64,000 nucleotides of DNA from Aquisediminimonas sp031376385. Lineage in GTDB: Bacteria; Pseudomonadota; Alphaproteobacteria; Sphingomonadales; Sphingomonadaceae. The stretch lies in assembly GCA_031376385.1 (NCBI GenBank), contig JANMDQ010000029.1:124001-188000 (forward strand), read 5' to 3'. How positions within the stretch are numbered: the stretch's first letter is position 1; each line of letters opens with the position of its first letter. The translations under genes and the position numbers were made by a program. The notes below the pieces were generated by a model, which was not told the DNA's origin, searched no databases, and was given only the letters and a program-made list of their open reading frames with translations. Shown in pieces: positions 15,867 to 23,498 of the stretch.

Positions 15867-16532
15867 ATGGGCATTTTTTCACGCACTCGCGATATCATCG
15901 CCGCCAACGTCACCGACATGCTGGACAAGGCCGAAGACCCCGCCAAGATGATCCGCATGATCATCATGGAAATGGAAGAAACGCTGGTTGAAATTCGCGC
16001 TTCTGCTGCGCGCACAATCGCGGATCAGAAAGAATTGCGCCGCCACATTGCCAAGCTTGGCACGCTTCAGGACAATTGGAAGGAAAAGGCCGAACTAGCC
16101 CTATCCAAAGACCGTGAAGACCTGGCGAAGGCCGCTTTGGTCGAGCGCCAGAAGGCTGTCGACATGGCTGATCAGCTGAACGCCGAAATCAGTGTTCATG
16201 ACGATGCTCTGCGTGCCTATGAAGAAGATATCACCAAATTGCAGGCCAAGCTTCGTGAAGCGCGGTCGCGCCAGACCTCCATTTCAACGCGTCTGGAAAC
16301 GGCTCATAACCGCATCCGTGTTCGCGAGGCTTATTCAGGGTCGAAGGTTGAAGAAGCCTTTTCGCGCTTTGATATCCTCGAACGCCGTGTTGATCTGGCC
16401 GAAGGTCGTGCTGATGTGCTCGGCATGGGTGCAGCGCCGAAATCGCTTGAGGAGGAAATTGCAGAACTGCAAACTTCAGACAAGGTCGATGCAGAACTGG
16501 CCGCGATGAAAGCGGCTGTGAAAAAGGGATAA
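15867..16532 (+). CDS. pspA: Phage shock protein A
   Basis: PspA is the ESCRT-III-like effector that binds stressed inner membrane and also inhibits PspF. The 221-residue coiled-coil protein has the canonical start MGIFSRTRDIIAANVTDMLDKAEDPAKMIRMIIMEMEE and the conserved FDILERRVDLAEGRADVL segment. AGGAG precedes the ATG. Four bases separate it from pspB. Confidence 0.96.
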   Translation: MGIFSRTRDIIAANVTDMLDKAEDPAKMIRMIIMEMEETLVEIRASAARTIADQKELRRHIAKLGTLQDNWKEKAELALSKDREDLAKAALVERQKAVDMADQLNAEISVHDDALRAYEEDITKLQAKLREARSRQTSISTRLETAHNRIRVREAYSGSKVEEAFSRFDILERRVDLAEGRADVLGMGAAPKSLEEEIAELQTSDKVDAELAAMKAAVKKG

Positions 16533-16536
16533 GGGC

Positions 16537-16761
16537 ATGGAAGGTTTTTTTGTCCTCTCGATCATCGCGACGCTCTTTATCGGACTGCCGTGGCTGATCC
16601 TCCATTATGTCAGCAAATGGAAAACCGCTGGCACGCTGACCCGCGAAGATGAAAATCTGCTGGACCAACTGCATGATACGGCACGCCGTCTGGATGACCG
16701 GATGGACACCATCGAACGGATCATCTCTGCTGATGATCCCAACTGGAAATCAGGCCGCTGA
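16537..16761 (+). CDS. pspB: Envelope stress response membrane protein PspB
   Basis: A 74-residue PspB: one N-terminal membrane helix (FFVLSIIATLFIGLPWLILHYV), then a charged coiled-coil with RRLDDRMDTIERII and the conserved end DDPNWK. With PspC it relieves PspA inhibition of PspF in enterobacteria. The RxxxxERIxx segment recurs in the small proteins downstream. Confidence 0.93.
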   Translation: MEGFFVLSIIATLFIGLPWLILHYVSKWKTAGTLTREDENLLDQLHDTARRLDDRMDTIERIISADDPNWKSGR

Positions 16762-16794
16762 TCCGCTCAGCTGACCATATTAGGGAGAATGAAA

Positions 16795-17172
16795 ATGTCT
16801 GATCGTCGCACCAAATTTTACCTCGACAAACAAAATGCCAAATGGCTAGGCGTCTGCTCCGGCATTGCCGACTACACGGGATGGGATGTTTTCCTCATCC
16901 GTGTCGCTGTTTTTATCGCAACAATTGCAACCTTCCCGACCTTGCTCTTCGCCTATTGGGTGATTGCGTGGATGGGGGATATCAAACCTTTCGGCCTTTA
17001 CGACAACGCCGAAGATGCCAAATTCTGGCAGGGTGTGCGCCAATCACCCGCGCGCAGCACGCGCGATGTCCGGTCCAAGTTCCGCGACATTGACCGCCGC
17101 CTGGCAGATGTCGAAACCTATTACACCAGCCGCAATTCCACATTGGCCAATGAAATCGACAGCTTGAAATGA
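16795..17172 (+). CDS. pspC: Envelope stress response membrane protein PspC, with coiled tail
   Basis: PspC domain at the N-terminus (KFYLDKQNAKWLGVCSGIADYTGWD, then a hydrophobic region VFLIRVAVFIATIATFPTLLFAYWVIAWM), where it senses or transmits membrane stress. The C-terminal 30 residues carry DRRLADVETYYTS and end LANEIDSLK, which align with the tails of the next genes. The second ATG (16795) is preferred because GGGAGA lies only one base from the first. 125 residues, typical for PspC. Confidence 0.93.
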   Translation: MSDRRTKFYLDKQNAKWLGVCSGIADYTGWDVFLIRVAVFIATIATFPTLLFAYWVIAWMGDIKPFGLYDNAEDAKFWQGVRQSPARSTRDVRSKFRDIDRRLADVETYYTSRNSTLANEIDSLK

Positions 17173-17195
17173 GCTTGAAATAGGGAGTTCGTATC

Positions 17196-17456
17196 ATGGG
17201 TAATATAGCAAGTTGGGTCTGGGTGTTGATCCCCCTTGGGGCCTTCGCACTCGCCGCGTATCGGACAAAGCTGAATGCGGGCCAGTCAGGCGTTGGCTCA
17301 AGTCTTGACGGTAAGAGGCAGGTTGACCTGCTGTCTGCGGAGAACGAAAAACTGGTTGGTCAAATCAGCCGCCTGGAAGAACGGATCGCGGTCCTTGAAC
17401 GGATCGTTACGGATCAGCCGAGCCGGCTGTCCGCCGAAATCGAAAACCTCAGATAG
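17196..17456 (+). CDS. Small membrane/coiled-coil protein, psp-associated paralogue 1
   Basis: An 86-residue protein with one N-terminal membrane helix (about residues 5-22), a polar linker and a C-terminal coiled coil: LEERIAVLERIVTD followed by LSAEIENLR. No named family is recognised. The coiled coil resembles that of PspB (RMDTIERIIS) and the tail of PspC. GGGAG precedes the ATG; 23 bp after pspC, so it belongs to the same sigma-54 operon. Confidence 0.75.
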   Translation: MGNIASWVWVLIPLGAFALAAYRTKLNAGQSGVGSSLDGKRQVDLLSAENEKLVGQISRLEERIAVLERIVTDQPSRLSAEIENLR

Positions 17457-17469
17457 AAGGACGCGTACG

Positions 17470-17790
17470 ATGGAAAAGATAGAATTTTTGCAAGCCGTTG
17501 CCCCCGTCGGCGTCATCATCACCATTCTTGCCATTGGCGGTTGGGTGATTACCACTTGGCTGCGCGTCAAACATGGCTACCCGCTTGATGGTGCCTGGGG
17601 GCAAGCGATTTACCCCAAGACCAGCAACGAATCGATTGAGCGGATCAAGTTGCTCAGCCAAGAAAATGCACAATTACGGGCCGAGATGGGAGCGGTCAAA
17701 GACAGGCTTGCCAATGTCGAACGCATTGTCACTGACGGTGCGCACAGCTTGTCACGCGAAATCGAAGATCTGCGCAGCAAACCAAATTAA
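17470..17790 (+). CDS. Small membrane/coiled-coil protein, psp-associated paralogue 2
   Basis: A 106-residue relative of the previous protein. A longer N-terminal part includes one membrane helix (VGVIITILAIGGWVITTWL), followed by a KHGYPLDGAWGQAIYP segment, then a coiled coil with VKDRLANVERIVTD and LSREIEDLR. The KHGYP/GxxxxYP region has a counterpart in paralogue 3 (KYGIR..HGNEFP), which suggests a common ancestor. ATG 17470 follows the previous stop by 13 bp. Confidence 0.75.
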   Translation: MEKIEFLQAVAPVGVIITILAIGGWVITTWLRVKHGYPLDGAWGQAIYPKTSNESIERIKLLSQENAQLRAEMGAVKDRLANVERIVTDGAHSLSREIEDLRSKPN

Positions 17791-17812
17791 GTCAGTTTCA
17801 GGGAGAGAAAAG

Positions 17813-18061
17813 ATGAACCCATTTGAAATGGTTGTAGCTTTGGTTGCCATCGGTGCCATCGCGAGCGTCATCCGCGCCAAATACGGCATCCGCAAAGACC
17901 GGCATGGCAATGAGTTTCCGATTGCTCAGGCAGACCCGGACGCAGGCAGGATGCGGGATGAAATCAAAATGCTGAAAGACCGTATCGCAGTACTGGAACG
18001 CGTAATTACCGACACCAACGGCGCGTCCTCGCTTGACCGTGAGATTGAAAAGCTCCGCTGA
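17813..18061 (+). CDS. Small membrane/coiled-coil protein, psp-associated paralogue 3
   Basis: An 82-residue protein with a short N-terminal membrane helix (MNPFEMVVALVAIGAIASVI), a basic patch (RAKYGIRKDRHGNEFP) and a coiled coil LKDRIAVLERVITD ending LDREIEKLR. GGGAGA lies 6 nt upstream of the ATG. The RIAVLER core is identical to that of paralogue 1 at seven positions. Confidence 0.75.
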   Translation: MNPFEMVVALVAIGAIASVIRAKYGIRKDRHGNEFPIAQADPDAGRMRDEIKMLKDRIAVLERVITDTNGASSLDREIEKLR

Positions 18062-18086
18062 TCGGCGGCGCGAAAGGAGAATGACT

Positions 18087-18326
18087 ATGGACAACCCAGT
18101 CCTCATGATAACCTTCGCCGCCACTAGCCTGGCCTCAATCGCGATGCTTTGCTTGGTTGGGCTAAAGGGCTTCACGGCTTGGATCGATTTGAAACAGGCG
18201 GAGTTGCAGCTGATGGGCGGCGGTGCGGCGGCAATCCCCCCCTCCGCCACCAGCCGCATTGAAGTCGCTGACTTGAAAGAACGCATCCGCAAGCTGGAGG
18301 CAATAGCAGCCGGAGTTGACCTTTAG
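18087..18326 (+). CDS. Small membrane/coiled-coil protein, psp-associated paralogue 4 (shortened tail)
   Basis: A 79-residue protein with an N-terminal membrane helix (VLMITFAATSLASIAMLCLVGL), a hydrophilic middle and LKERIRKLEAIAAG at the end. It keeps the first half of the shared motif but lacks the final EIExLR block. The second ATG (18087) fits the AGGAG at 18075-18079 better than the ATG at 18081. It is the last gene before the hairpin repeat at 18354. Confidence 0.7.
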   Translation: MDNPVLMITFAATSLASIAMLCLVGLKGFTAWIDLKQAELQLMGGGAAAIPPSATSRIEVADLKERIRKLEAIAAGVDL

Positions 18327-18353
18327 GCCATCCCGGCCACAATCTGCCATACC

Positions 18354-18431
18354 CGTCATTGCGAGCGGGGCGAAGCAATCCAGCCTCCGCGCCGCTGACT
18401 CTGGATTGCAACGCTTCCGCTCGCAATGACG
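18354..18431. repeat. Long palindromic intergenic repeat after the psp operon
   Basis: CGTCATTGCGAGCGG (18354-18368) is perfectly inverted at 18417-18431, and an inner pair GCAATCCAG (18375-18383)/CTGGATTGC (18401-18409) extends the stem. This is the CGTCATTGCGAGCG type of dispersed repeat known from many proteobacteria. It can form a long hairpin at the 3' end of the psp message and may stabilise or end it. Confidence 0.75.
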
Positions 18432-18495
18432 TGCTACGCCAAATCCAACAAAGAACGGGTAGACGTTTCAGGTCCTCCCCATTAGCGAACGCTTC

Positions 18496-18900
18496 ATGAC
18501 AAGCCTCACAGAAATTCACGAAGACTATGACTTCCTCGACGCCGATGACCGTTACCGATTGCTGATTGATCTGGGACGGCAATTGCCCCCCATGCCGGAA
18601 CCCCTCAAAACGGACGTGACCCTTGTGCGCGGCTGTTCTGCAAGTGTTTGGGTCTATCCGGTGAAGGGAGAAGACGCGCAACTGACCTTCCTCGCTGATA
18701 GCAATGCCGCGATTACGAAGGGGATCATTGCGCTGGTTTTGAAGACTGTGGACGGGAAATCAGCAGCTGACATTCTGGTGACGGATATAGAGGAAGAACT
18801 CGCGCCCTTTGATTTGAAAAGCCAGATCAGCTCCAATCGGACGCAGGGCATTCCCAATATGATTGCTCTCATTCGTGAGACGGCAGGGCGGTACACTTAA
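18496..18900 (+). CDS. sufE: SufE-family sulfur acceptor
   Basis: A 134-residue SufE protein that accepts persulfide sulfur from a cysteine desulfurase such as SufS for Fe-S cluster assembly. The acceptor Cys47 lies in VRGCSASVW, preceded by DADDRYRLLIDLGRQLPPMP, both family signatures. No other suf gene is nearby, which is common for this stand-alone copy. Confidence 0.92.
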   Translation: MTSLTEIHEDYDFLDADDRYRLLIDLGRQLPPMPEPLKTDVTLVRGCSASVWVYPVKGEDAQLTFLADSNAAITKGIIALVLKTVDGKSAADILVTDIEEELAPFDLKSQISSNRTQGIPNMIALIRETAGRYT

Positions 18901-18911
18901 CCACTACTCAA

Positions 18912-18924
18912 GCTCAGCCTGAGC
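18912..18924. repeat. Palindrome GCTCAGcCTGAGC in convergent gap
   Basis: This 13-bp palindrome in the 31-bp gap between the sufE and photolyase stops repeats the core found at 2442-2454, also in a convergent gap. The recurrence in the same type of place hints at a shared termination or processing role. Confidence 0.45.
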
Positions 18925-18931
18925 GGTTTGG

Positions 18932-20308
18932 TCATTGGATTAATCGCGTCATCTCATATGCCGCTAACGTCCGCTCCCGCGCTTCGCGGTGGCCGATCAA
19001 TTTGGAAGGATAGCCTTTGGGACGCGCCCCAAATTCTTCAGGGTCATGAACATAAGGATCACTGACCTCTGCCAATTCGGGCACCCAACGACGCACATAG
19101 TCGCCAGCGTCAAATTTTTCGGATTGAGATAGCGGTGCCATGATCCGGCTGAACATCGGCGCATCAACGCCGGTTCCCGCTACCCACTGCCAATTGGCGG
19201 CATTGGCCCCGAAATCAGCGTCGAGCAAAGTGTCCCAGAACCAGCGTTCGCCGCGCCGCCAGTCAATCAGAAGATGTTTGGTCAGGAAGCTGGCGACGAT
19301 CATGCGCACGCGGTTGTGCATGAAACCCGTTGCCCAGAGTTCGCGCATCCCCGCGTCGACGATTGGGTATCCTGTGCGCCCCTTGGTCCACGCCTCAAAT
19401 TCCCGGTCGGCGTCCGCGCCTTCGCGCCACTGAATCGCATTAAATTGGGCTTTACCATTGCGATCCGGATAGTCTGGCATCTGATCGATCAAATTGGTCG
19501 CATAATCGCGCCAGCCGATTTCGCGCAGGAACGGCTCGGCTGATTTTCCGGATTCCTTGGTGGCAACGTGCCAGACGGTTGCCGGGCTGATTTCCCCGAA
19601 ATGATGGTGGGGCGAAAGGCGCGATATTCCCTTTGCGGAGGGCAGGTTACGCGCGCCGTCATAGCTTTGCAGCTTGGGCAGGAAGGCCCGCAGGGCATCC
19701 CGCGCACCGTCTTCACCGGGAGTCCAATCGTCAAAGCCAGTCGCCCAATTGGGACGTGTGGGAAGGAGGGTCCAATCGGCAAGCGCGTCGGATGGGATGG
19801 CGGGGCCGCCGCCAATCCGTTCCGGCGCTGGCAGGGGCTTGGGCGGCGGCATGGTGCTCAGCAGATTATTCCACCACGGCGTAAACACCCGGTAACGCTT
19901 GCCTCCGCCGGTCAGGATCGACGCGGGCTTCGCCAGATGATTACCGTCGTGCAAAGTGATCAGCCCGTCTGCCGCCAAGTCTGTTTCGACCCGCTGCCAC
20001 CACGGCTCAAAATGGCGAATGGCATGGATCGTGGTAGCGCCGGTCTGATCCATAAGGCCACGCAGGATGGAGGCGCTGTCGCCGCGCCGGAGGATGAGCA
20101 GTGCGCCCTTGGCCGCTAACGCCTCGCTCAATCGGCTAAGGGAATGATGAAGCCACCACCGCTGCGCCCCGCCCATCCGTTTTTCGCCAGCGGCGTCATC
20201 ATCAAGGATGTAGACAGGGATGACAGATCCTGCCGCGCACGCCGCGACAAGGGCCGCCTGATCGTGAAGGCGCAAGTCCTGACGGAACCAGACAATTGAT
20301 GCTGCCAC
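18932..20308 (-). CDS. phrB: Deoxyribodipyrimidine photolyase
   Basis: Light-driven repair of cyclobutane pyrimidine dimers; binds FAD and an antenna pigment. The 458-residue protein has the N-terminal antenna domain (IVWFRQDLRLHDQAALVAAC) and the FAD domain with TGYPIVDAGMRELWATGFMHNRVRMIVASFLTKHLLIDWRRGERWFWDTLLDADFGANAANWQWVAGTG, the class I signature. The GTG start overlaps the stop of the YdjM-like gene by one base (TAGTG), so the two are coupled. Confidence 0.95.
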   Translation of the reverse strand: MAASIVWFRQDLRLHDQAALVAACAAGSVIPVYILDDDAAGEKRMGGAQRWWLHHSLSRLSEALAAKGALLILRRGDSASILRGLMDQTGATTIHAIRHFEPWWQRVETDLAADGLITLHDGNHLAKPASILTGGGKRYRVFTPWWNNLLSTMPPPKPLPAPERIGGGPAIPSDALADWTLLPTRPNWATGFDDWTPGEDGARDALRAFLPKLQSYDGARNLPSAKGISRLSPHHHFGEISPATVWHVATKESGKSAEPFLREIGWRDYATNLIDQMPDYPDRNGKAQFNAIQWREGADADREFEAWTKGRTGYPIVDAGMRELWATGFMHNRVRMIVASFLTKHLLIDWRRGERWFWDTLLDADFGANAANWQWVAGTGVDAPMFSRIMAPLSQSEKFDAGDYVRRWVPELAEVSDPYVHDPEEFGARPKGYPSKLIGHREARERTLAAYEMTRLIQ

Positions 20309-21249
20309 TATGATCCTTCCGGTATCGGCCAGACGACGGTAAACCGGCCCCGGACAAGGGGATCATAGAAACGCTGATCTGTGATCATAAGCTCCCGGCC
20401 CTGCACCCGTGCAACGGGCATGCGCGACCAGAAAAGGAAAGCGCGCACCGCAGGGTCCGCGCGTCTGGCCTGTTCGATCAGTGCGATATCCATACCAATG
20501 GGGTCTGATTTGGTGTCGAGCGATACACCGCTGGCTAAATTGAACTGGCCGTTGCCAAATTGAACATCATCCCGCCACAAAATCTCACGTTCCCAGAATT
20601 TGACGGGCACCGGATTGGCGACAACCATTTCTGGTTTCATCGTCGCTGTCGGAGCGTGCCGGGCGGCGAGCATCTGCGCAGTCTCGGTCTCCGCGCGACC
20701 CGTTATCAGGCCATTGGCGAAGATATAAAGACAGATCGCACTAAAGCCTGCGATGGCGGGGGAGCGCCAGTCCGCATCGCCGCGCCGCTCCCGCCGGATC
20801 GAAATCCAGACAGCCGCGATCAGTGCAGCCCAGATCCAGACATCGATGATGAACAGGGTATCGCCGTGGAACCACTCACTCGAAAACGGCTCCAAGAAGC
20901 GGATGCCATAACTGTTGAGCCAGTCCAAAGCCGGGTGACTCAGCGTGCCAATGTAAGCCAGCGCAAGCAACCAGCCTTTGTGAACCGGCAGACGCGTCTG
21001 CGATGGTTTCCACCGATCATAGGCCAGCATCACGGCCCACAGCAGCAGTGGCAGGGCGAGAAGTGCAATCGGCCCGTGCGTCAACCCGCGCCGCATCGCA
21101 AGGGACTCGAGGCCCCAAACCGTCGTCCACGCGTCAATATCAGGCAAGTTGGCCGCAATAATCAGGGTCGGCATGGCCAGCCCCGTCTTACGCTTCAACC
21201 CCATCTGACCGAGCACCGCCCCGGCGAGGGAATGGGTGAGATTATCCAT
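20308..21249 (-). CDS. YdjM-like membrane-bound metal-dependent hydrolase
   Basis: An integral inner-membrane protein of the YdjM/DUF457 family (313 residues). Likely metal ligands are seen in NLTHSLAGA, AANLPDIDAW and RRGLTHGPIALL, and again in LSHPALDWLN. About four to five membrane helices fill residues 40-190; the C-terminal third is soluble and probably periplasmic. E. coli YdjM is LexA-regulated, and here the gene is coupled to a DNA-repair photolyase, which loosely supports a link with UV stress. Confidence 0.82.
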   Translation of the reverse strand: MDNLTHSLAGAVLGQMGLKRKTGLAMPTLIIAANLPDIDAWTTVWGLESLAMRRGLTHGPIALLALPLLLWAVMLAYDRWKPSQTRLPVHKGWLLALAYIGTLSHPALDWLNSYGIRFLEPFSSEWFHGDTLFIIDVWIWAALIAAVWISIRRERRGDADWRSPAIAGFSAICLYIFANGLITGRAETETAQMLAARHAPTATMKPEMVVANPVPVKFWEREILWRDDVQFGNGQFNLASGVSLDTKSDPIGMDIALIEQARRADPAVRAFLFWSRMPVARVQGRELMITDQRFYDPLVRGRFTVVWPIPEGS

Positions 21250-21313
21250 TTTCCGCCCTTAGACTGAGGAACTTCTTCGCACAATATGGGCATTCGATGG
21301 CGACATTTTTTGG

Positions 21314-21791
21314 TCGCACAAAGCCACGAAGGCACAAAGGGGGTAAAGATCAAACCACCGTGCGATAATAGCCGTTTGCAATGCGACGGACGCCTTCTTT
21401 GAAGGTTGCTGCCCCGAAATTCATAAGCAAACCTAGGGGCAAGTCCATTAAGCGGAGATAAGTGAGCACTTGTTTGGCAAAGACTGGCGCGTGATTTTCT
21501 GTGGATTTAAGCTCAATCAACAACATGCCTTCAACCAGCAAGTCGGCGCGAAATCCTTCCTCAAGTCTTTTGCCCCGAAACGAAATAGGAACCATCACCT
21601 GACGTTGAACGGCCAATCCGCGCTCTTTCAGACTTTCGAACAGAAGAACTTCATAAACGGACTCCAACAGGCCCGGCCCAAGGTCCTTGTGCAATTGAAA
21701 CCCACAATCAACAGCCGATTTTGCAAGCACTTCAATTTGATCACTCACGGACGCAACACGCTCCCCTTTGTGCCTTCGTGGCTTTGTGCGA
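21314..21791. mobile_element. Mini-cassette: GxxExxY gene between 29-bp perfect inverted repeats
   Basis: The 29-bp sequence at 21314-21342 is exactly inverted at 21763-21791; both contain AAAGCCACGAAGGCACAAAG. The 420 bp between them hold only the GxxExxY gene. The arms end 8 and 15 bp from the coding region. This looks like a non-autonomous mobile or passenger cassette; no transposase is inside and I could not identify a target-site duplication. Confidence 0.75.
21350..21748 (-). CDS. GxxExxY family protein
   Basis: A 132-residue protein of the GxxExxY family, named for GPGLLESVYE, here at about residues 24-33. The family has a PD-(D/E)XK nuclease-like core; here FRADLLVEGMLLIELKS supplies the D...ExK pattern. 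Catalytic activity has not been shown for most members to my knowledge. GTG start. It is the sole cargo of an inverted-repeat cassette. Confidence 0.85.
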   Translation of the reverse strand: MSDQIEVLAKSAVDCGFQLHKDLGPGLLESVYEVLLFESLKERGLAVQRQVMVPISFRGKRLEEGFRADLLVEGMLLIELKSTENHAPVFAKQVLTYLRLMDLPLGLLMNFGAATFKEGVRRIANGYYRTVV

Positions 21792-21833
21792 CAAAAATGG
21801 TTGGGCAGCGGTAGATCGTTAGCCGCGTCACCT

Positions 21834-22859
21834 TCATTCCACCGTCCAGGTTTGCCCCTTGTTTAGCATCGCTTGCAGATCACGGACCTTACCTTCGGAC
21901 AGTTTGATGTTCTGCTCGATCACAGCGCGATCAAAGGTCGGGCGCGGGTGATCGAAGAGAACGCCGCAGGCGATGGGATAGCCATCCTCAAGCGCCATAT
22001 CGACCAGCATCATCGCGACGCCGCGGTTGGTGACATCATGGACGATGACGCCCGCGGCCTGCCAATCACCATCCACCACATCAACGACTTTGAGTTTCAA
22101 CTCTTCGCGGTCAAGCACCAGGCCTTTGGTTGCGCCGCCGAACAGCATAGGCAGGCCGTCATCGAGCCAGATCTGATTGAGTTGGGCAACAGGCTTGGCC
22201 GTGAAGGACGCGAACACGTCATCATTATAGACGATGCAATTCTGATAAATCTCAACAAAGCCAGTGCCCTGATGCCGGTGCGCGGCTTTGAGAACAGCGC
22301 CAAGATTTTTGTGCGTATCAATACCGCGCCCCACAAACCGCGCTCCAGAGCCAAGCGCGAATGCACAAGGCGAAGCAGGGCGATCCACAGACCCGAACGG
22401 TGTCGAAGGGCTGCGCGTGCCGACGCGGCTGGTGGGCGAATATTGCCCTTTGGTGAGGCCGTAAATCTCATTGTTGAACAGCAGCACCTGGCAATTCAAA
22501 TTGCGGCGGATGAGGTGCATGGTATGATTGCCGCCAATCGACAGCGCGTCACCGTCACCCGTGATGATCCACACGTCGAGTTCCGGATTGGCCAGCTTGA
22601 TCCCCGTCGCAATCGTCGGCGCACGGCCGTGGATCGTGTGGAACCCGTAAGTTTCCATATAATAGGGGAAGCGACTGGAACAGCCAATGCCCGAGACAAA
22701 CACTGTATTTTCCGGCGTCGCGCCAATTTCCGGCATGGTCCGCTGCACGGCCTTCAGTACAGCATAATCGCCGCAACCGGGGCACCAGCGCACCTCCTGA
22801 TCAGTTTCCCAATCCTTGGGCGTCGTGGTTTTCAGGGCGATGGGGGTCATGTCGTTCAT
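21834..22859 (-). CDS. korB: 2-oxoacid:ferredoxin oxidoreductase, beta subunit
   Basis: The thiamine diphosphate subunit (341 residues) of a 2-oxoglutarate-type ferredoxin oxidoreductase. CPGCGDYAVL near the N-terminus and the ThDP/Mg motif ITGDGDALSIGGNH, followed by NNEIYGLTKGQ, are the family blocks. It works with KorA to make acyl-CoA, CO2 and reduced ferredoxin. Its ATG overlaps the stop of an unknown gene that separates it from korA. Confidence 0.93.
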   Translation of the reverse strand: MNDMTPIALKTTTPKDWETDQEVRWCPGCGDYAVLKAVQRTMPEIGATPENTVFVSGIGCSSRFPYYMETYGFHTIHGRAPTIATGIKLANPELDVWIITGDGDALSIGGNHTMHLIRRNLNCQVLLFNNEIYGLTKGQYSPTSRVGTRSPSTPFGSVDRPASPCAFALGSGARFVGRGIDTHKNLGAVLKAAHRHQGTGFVEIYQNCIVYNDDVFASFTAKPVAQLNQIWLDDGLPMLFGGATKGLVLDREELKLKVVDVVDGDWQAAGVIVHDVTNRGVAMMLVDMALEDGYPIACGVLFDHPRPTFDRAVIEQNIKLSEGKVRDLQAMLNKGQTWTVE

Positions 22860-23332
22860 TGAGTTTTCCTAAACAATTTAGCCCCGTTTTGAGCTAACGC
22901 TAACCTCATCTGCTGGTCTCCTGTGGGAGCCTCATTTAACCGTGCTTGGCAGCGGATTGCCCCTTGCAGCTCGTTCAACCGTTTTGCAGTTCTGCCCAGC
23001 GCGGCATTATCTGTTGCCGTACTTTCCACAAAATATTTGATAGCTGCCTTGGCGATCTCCTGATCAGCACTCGCACTATTTGAATTGTGTTCGTTATCTT
23101 TAATCAACTCAATCGCGTCTGCAAATAGGTCCCACCAGCTAAGTGGTTCATCGCAGTGCTCCAAGAGCATTGCAACATTGTCCATTTTTCTTGCAGCTTT
23201 ATACCCCTTGTCATGATCCGATGAAACTGCGCGCATCAAATCTCGAACGACTTCAGCCATTTCGCTTGCAATAAATTTACGATTTGCATTTTGCTTTAAT
23301 AGGATACCGTTTGACTCAGATTGCTGCATCAT
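22856..23332 (-). CDS. Hypothetical protein inserted between korA and korB
   Basis: A 158-residue soluble, mainly helical and charged protein that I do not recognise. It is rich in Ala, Asn and Glu, has a single WWDLF aromatic patch near residue 66 and no signal or membrane segment. Its DNA is visibly more AT-rich than the kor genes. The stop overlaps the korB start (ATGA), giving translational coupling, while its upstream side carries a palindromic repeat element. It looks like an acquired gene settled within an operon. Confidence 0.65.
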   Translation of the reverse strand: MMQQSESNGILLKQNANRKFIASEMAEVVRDLMRAVSSDHDKGYKAARKMDNVAMLLEHCDEPLSWWDLFADAIELIKDNEHNSNSASADQEIAKAAIKYFVESTATDNAALGRTAKRLNELQGAIRCQARLNEAPTGDQQMRLALAQNGAKLFRKTQ

Positions 23333-23356
23333 GCGAGCGCCCCCTCAATCGCAAAA

Positions 23357-23488
23357 TCGTCACCCTGAACTTGTTTCAGGGTCCATGCGGCCCTGGTCCC
23401 GGGCATGTTCGTTCTTACCAGACTTATCGTCAGCGAGGTCTTCAACCGGGATTGAGGCATGGATGCTGAAACAAGTTCAGCATGACGG
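23357..23488. repeat. CTGAACTTGTTTCAG inverted repeat element, copy A
   Basis: Left arm around 23357-23388 and right arm around 23458-23488 are inverted copies that differ at a few bases and share TGAACTTGTTTCAG. The arms flank about 70 bp without a gene. Copies occur at 37073-37184 and 52435-52548. This copy separates korA from the unknown gene. Confidence 0.75.
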
Positions 23489-23498
23489 CAGAGAGGTG

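Noticed and set aside
22377..22411. GTGTCGAAGG-like word resembling the dispersed repeats
   Set aside because: It lies inside korB in frame with conserved protein sequence and has no inverse partner.
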